64,000 nt of DNA. It comes from Ignavibacteria bacterium. GTDB taxonomy: Bacteria; Bacteroidota; Ignavibacteria; Kapaibacteriales; UBA2268. The DNA lies in assembly GCA_026417135.1 (NCBI GenBank), contig JAOADV010000001.1:1-64000 (forward strand), read 5' to 3'. Made by a program: the position numbers and the translations under genes. Shown piece by piece: positions 61,848 through 64,000 of this stretch. Numbering within the stretch: position 1 is the stretch's first letter; every line of letters begins with the position of its first letter. The notes beneath the pieces were generated by a model, which searched no databases, had not been told where the DNA came from, and saw only the letters and a list, made by a program, of their open reading frames with translations.

Positions 61848-62834
61848 TTATTTTTCAGTCTTGAAAAGAATTATCTTTTTTTCACCAGTACTTTTAATGT
61901 AGCCCGAAGGCATACCAAGAGTGGTAAACTCCATAACTATATTACAATCCTTATCAATGCCAATAATTCCACCAGTAGCACCCATATCGAATATTTTTTT
62001 AAGAACTTCTTTGACACTGCTTTCCAAATTATAATTTTTGAACTCCATAAGTGCTGAAACTTGAAATGCAGCTGACTGACGAATGAAAAATTCACCCAAC
62101 CCAGTACAAGAAATACCGCAAGTTGAGTTTTTTGCATAGGTACCAGCACCGATAACAGGAGAATCGCCGATTCTTCCGACCATTTTCCCGGCGTAACCAC
62201 CAGTAGAAGTACCCGCTGCGATGTTGCCATACTTATCTAAGGCAACCGCACCAACAGTTCCTTTAGTTTTTGACTTCTGTTCGGACCATCTTTTCTTTTG
62301 CTCTGGGGTAATCAAAATCTCTGGATTGATGGTATCAAGGTTGAACTTTTTTATCAAATTATCAATACCCTCCCCAGCAAAGAACAGATGCGGTGTCTTT
62401 TCCATTACAAGTCTTGCCAAAATAATTGGATTCTTAAAATTTCTAACACCAGCAACAGCTCCAGCACGTAAGTCCTTTCCTTCCATAATAGATGCATCCA
62501 TCTCGACAAATCCGCTGTCGTTTAAAGCAGAGCCTATACCCGCATTAAACAAAGGGCAATCTTCTAAAATTTTTATAGCCTCGACAACTGCGTCAATCGA
62601 GCTACCACCTTCCTCTAAAATTTTGTATCCCCTTTCTAAGGCTAAATTGATAGCCTGGTTAACTTCTTCAACATATTTCTTTTCTCGCGAATAAGTGCCT
62701 GCTCCTCCGTGTACTACTATTGCAAATGAATTAGCAGATTTTGACTCATTTTGTGAACTCATAGCAAAGAACTCACCAACTATTACAAGAAGAAAAAATA
62801 GCAAAACGACTTTTTTTAGCAAATTTGAACCCAT
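61848..62834 (-). CDS. Exported isoaspartyl peptidase / type III L-asparaginase
   Basis: An Ntn-hydrolase of 328 residues with a signal peptide (LLKKVVLLFFLLVIVGEFFA). FAIVVHGGAGTYS starts the mature domain, NAGIGSALNDSGFVEMDAS follows, and the self-cleavage site precedes the nucleophile Thr in KGTVGAVALD (about 192). GRIGDSPVIGAGTYA is the conserved substrate region. It would release isoaspartyl residues or asparagine in the periplasm. It starts 5 bp after bamD. Confidence 0.92.
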   Translation of the reverse strand: MGSNLLKKVVLLFFLLVIVGEFFAMSSQNESKSANSFAIVVHGGAGTYSREKKYVEEVNQAINLALERGYKILEEGGSSIDAVVEAIKILEDCPLFNAGIGSALNDSGFVEMDASIMEGKDLRAGAVAGVRNFKNPIILARLVMEKTPHLFFAGEGIDNLIKKFNLDTINPEILITPEQKKRWSEQKSKTKGTVGAVALDKYGNIAAGTSTGGYAGKMVGRIGDSPVIGAGTYAKNSTCGISCTGLGEFFIRQSAAFQVSALMEFKNYNLESSVKEVLKKIFDMGATGGIIGIDKDCNIVMEFTTLGMPSGYIKSTGEKKIILFKTEK

Positions 62835-62839
62835 AAAAA

Positions 62840-63598
62840 TTAAAAATTTGTCAAATTTTTACTTAAAGTTTCTACCTGGACAATATATTTACCATTAGAA
62901 TATTTCATTTTATATTCTTCCAAAAGTTTCCTTAAATCAAAATAATGCTTTAAGTCGTTATATATATTTATCTTTAACCAAAGCGCCTCTTCGGCATAAT
63001 CGGTATCTTGAAACTCTTTCAAAACGATGTCAGCATAGATAATAGCAGATTTATAGCTCAACCACTTATAGTATAATTCGGCAATAAAATAATTACGATA
63101 TGCAAGTTTGTTTCTTAATTCTTTTTTGTATTTTTCGGCTAATACCGAAAGTGAATCATTAGGATATAAATTAAGAAACTCCGAAAAGCTTTCGATTGCT
63201 TTAAAAGTATATTCTTGGTCTCTATCCGAAGGTGGAGAAAGATTATAATAGCACAAAGCAACCTTAAATGTTGCATCTTTAAAAAAAGTGGAGTTAGGAT
63301 AAGACCGACGCAACCAATTATAATGAAAAGCTGCCATCAGAAATTCTCCTTTGGCAAAACTTATTTCAGCAAGGTAGTATTGAGCATCGATTGCATATTG
63401 ACTTGCTGGATATTGGAGTTTGACCAAATCAAAGAATTTCGTTGCCTCTTCGTAATCTTTCTCTTCGAATTTTTTCTTAGCAGAAGTAAACAAATCGTAG
63501 GCTGTTTTTAATTCCTCAACTTTTGTAGTGGCACAGCCACTGAAAGCTAACACAAGGTTAACCAGAATAACAAAATAAATTTGAATCCTTAATAACAT
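62840..63598 (-). CDS. bamD: BamD-type outer-membrane assembly lipoprotein
   Basis: The 252-residue lipoprotein has its lipobox at residues 18-22 (AFSGC, lipidated Cys22) and TPR-like repeats: FTSAKKKFEEKDYEEATKFF, DAQYYLAEISFAKGEFLMA, YTFKAIESFSEFLNLYPND. These match BamD/YfiO, an essential partner of BamA. The ATG at 63598 is chosen because an upstream TTG at 63637 overlaps the promoter box. It is the first gene of the long run down to trmD. Confidence 0.85.
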   Translation of the reverse strand: MLLRIQIYFVILVNLVLAFSGCATTKVEELKTAYDLFTSAKKKFEEKDYEEATKFFDLVKLQYPASQYAIDAQYYLAEISFAKGEFLMAAFHYNWLRRSYPNSTFFKDATFKVALCYYNLSPPSDRDQEYTFKAIESFSEFLNLYPNDSLSVLAEKYKKELRNKLAYRNYFIAELYYKWLSYKSAIIYADIVLKEFQDTDYAEEALWLKINIYNDLKHYFDLRKLLEEYKMKYSNGKYIVQVETLSKNLTNF

Positions 63599-63619
63599 TA
63601 ACGTATTCTTAAAATAAGT

Positions 63620-63627
63620 TATCTTTG
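63620..63627 (+). promoter_or_regulatory. -7 promoter box for the PolB-type exonuclease gene
   Basis: TATCTTTG, an exact TAnnTTTG, 39 nt before the ATG at 63667; it lies within 10 bp of the oppositely oriented bamD box. Confidence 0.4.
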
Positions 63628-63634
63628 TAATACG

Positions 63635-63642
63635 CAAAATTA
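63635..63642 (-). promoter_or_regulatory. -7 promoter box for the bamD operon
   Basis: TAATTTTG on the minus strand, an exact TAnnTTTG, 37 nt upstream of the ATG at 63598. Confidence 0.5.
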
Positions 63643-63666
63643 AACTTTAAATTTTGAATTAACATT

Positions 63667-64000
63667 ATGTTCGCAGAATACCTCGTCTTCGATATCGAAA
63701 CAGTTCCTTTGGATTGGGATGCTTTTTCTCCGTCCCAACAAGAATATCTTTTAAGGAATTTGTCAACAGAAGAAGAAATTGAAAAAAGAAAATCTGAGCT
63801 TGGGTTATCGCCTTTAACTGCTCAAATCGCTTGCATTGGACTTTTGTTTATCGAAACTGATGGGGATGATGAAAAAACATATCTTCCAGTAGCCTATGCA
63901 GTAAACAATCATTTTAGTTATGAGCAGGAGGAACTTATCGAAACCGATAGCCGAAGAATTTACATTGTCTCCGAAAAAAAAGCTTTGGAACAATTTTGGA
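63667..64000 (+). CDS. PolB-type 3'-5' exonuclease, 3' end cut by window edge
   Basis: The open frame from the ATG at 63667 runs off the window after 111 codons. It starts MFAEYLVFDIETVPLDWD; the FDIETVP box (residues 8-14) is the Exo I motif (Asp, Glu) of the predicted exonuclease family related to the proofreading domain of PolB (COG3298 group). QIACIGLLF and the acidic insert fit that family. The other Exo motifs lie beyond the window. Role in DNA repair or RNA processing unknown. Confidence 0.75.
   Translation, partial: MFAEYLVFDIETVPLDWDAFSPSQQEYLLRNLSTEEEIEKRKSELGLSPLTAQIACIGLLFIETDGDDEKTYLPVAYAVNNHFSYEQEELIETDSRRIYIVSEKKALEQFW

Noticed and set aside
62221-62694. 157-residue plus-strand frame
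   Set aside because: Antisense to the asparaginase gene, whose motifs are unmistakable.

Overview
The window looks like chromosomal DNA of a low-G+C, Gram-negative bacterium of the Bacteroidota/Chlorobiota assemblage, most likely a Kapabacteria- or Ignavibacteria-like lineage; this placement is inference. Supporting signs are two proteins with type IX secretion (T9SS) C-terminal sorting domains, DUF6029-like and Omp28-like envelope proteins, many outer-membrane barrels, and a recurrent TAnnTTTG promoter element like the -7 box of Bacteroidota sigma factors. Nearly every base belongs to a housekeeping or envelope gene. I see no insertion sequence, prophage, CRISPR array or rRNA.

Layout. 1-9.5 kb (minus): a giant T9SS-secreted protein cut by the window edge, a Rossmann-fold protein, a second T9SS cargo, purE, a small one-helix membrane protein and dut. 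9.6-15.2 kb: rqcH (plus), a double-OmpA-domain protein (minus) and a ribosomal S1-like protein (plus). 15.4-20.3 kb (minus): a TPR / DUF6029 / Omp28 / GT-C glycosyltransferase operon. 20.4-23.6 kb (plus): tRNA-Cys, efp, accB, a CADD-like putative 4-aminobenzoate synthase and accC. 23.8-28.1 kb (minus): a D-threonine-aldolase/D-serine-dehydratase-like enzyme, rmlA, a four-cysteine miniprotein and mutA. 28.2-32.9 kb: a small barrel, then an ATP-grasp / M28 peptidase / hydrolase / lipoprotein operon. 33.1-33.2 kb: tRNA-Ala and tRNA-Asp. 33.7-39.2 kb: serC, hpnC-hpnD (squalene/hopanoid), nuoE, a rhomboid-like protein without a catalytic serine, and a deoxyhypusine-synthase-like protein. 39.3-42.1 kb: a CBS protein, a secreted hypothetical protein and a DEDDh-exonuclease/GIY-YIG fusion. 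42.3-48.1 kb (minus): a six-gene operon (cyclophilin, SpoU methyltransferase, dprA, polyprenyl synthase, BamA-like, deoC). 48.1-51.8 kb (plus): tRNA-Leu, tig, rpmG, an outer-membrane hypothetical protein and a TIGR01777-type epimerase. 51.7-63.6 kb (minus): a 13-gene same-strand run from bamD to trmD. The window closes on a truncated PolB-type exonuclease.

How genes connect. accB/accC supply malonyl-CoA. mutA and the epimerase gene mce belong to methylmalonyl-CoA interconversion but lie about 32 kb apart, and mutB is not here. The polyprenyl synthase and HpnC/HpnD feed isoprenoid and squalene synthesis. BamD, the BamA-like protein, OmpA-type proteins, Wzz, the O-antigen ligase and RmlA build the envelope. 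RqcH, EF-P, S1, bL33, trigger factor, RimM and TrmD serve translation.

Most worth following up: (1) the CADD-like protein between accB and accC keeps the residues needed for self-sacrificing pABA synthesis; (2) two exported TldD-family paralogues, one with HEIFGH and one with AQVFAP at that site, flank a membrane protein; (3) EF-P has Asn where the modified Lys34 normally sits, in the same window as a deoxyhypusine-synthase-like gene; (4) a concentric 35-bp palindrome with 11-bp-phased half-sites lies between serC and hpnC; (5) two small unlisted proteins sit behind good promoter boxes. All homology calls come from reading motifs by eye; no database was searched.
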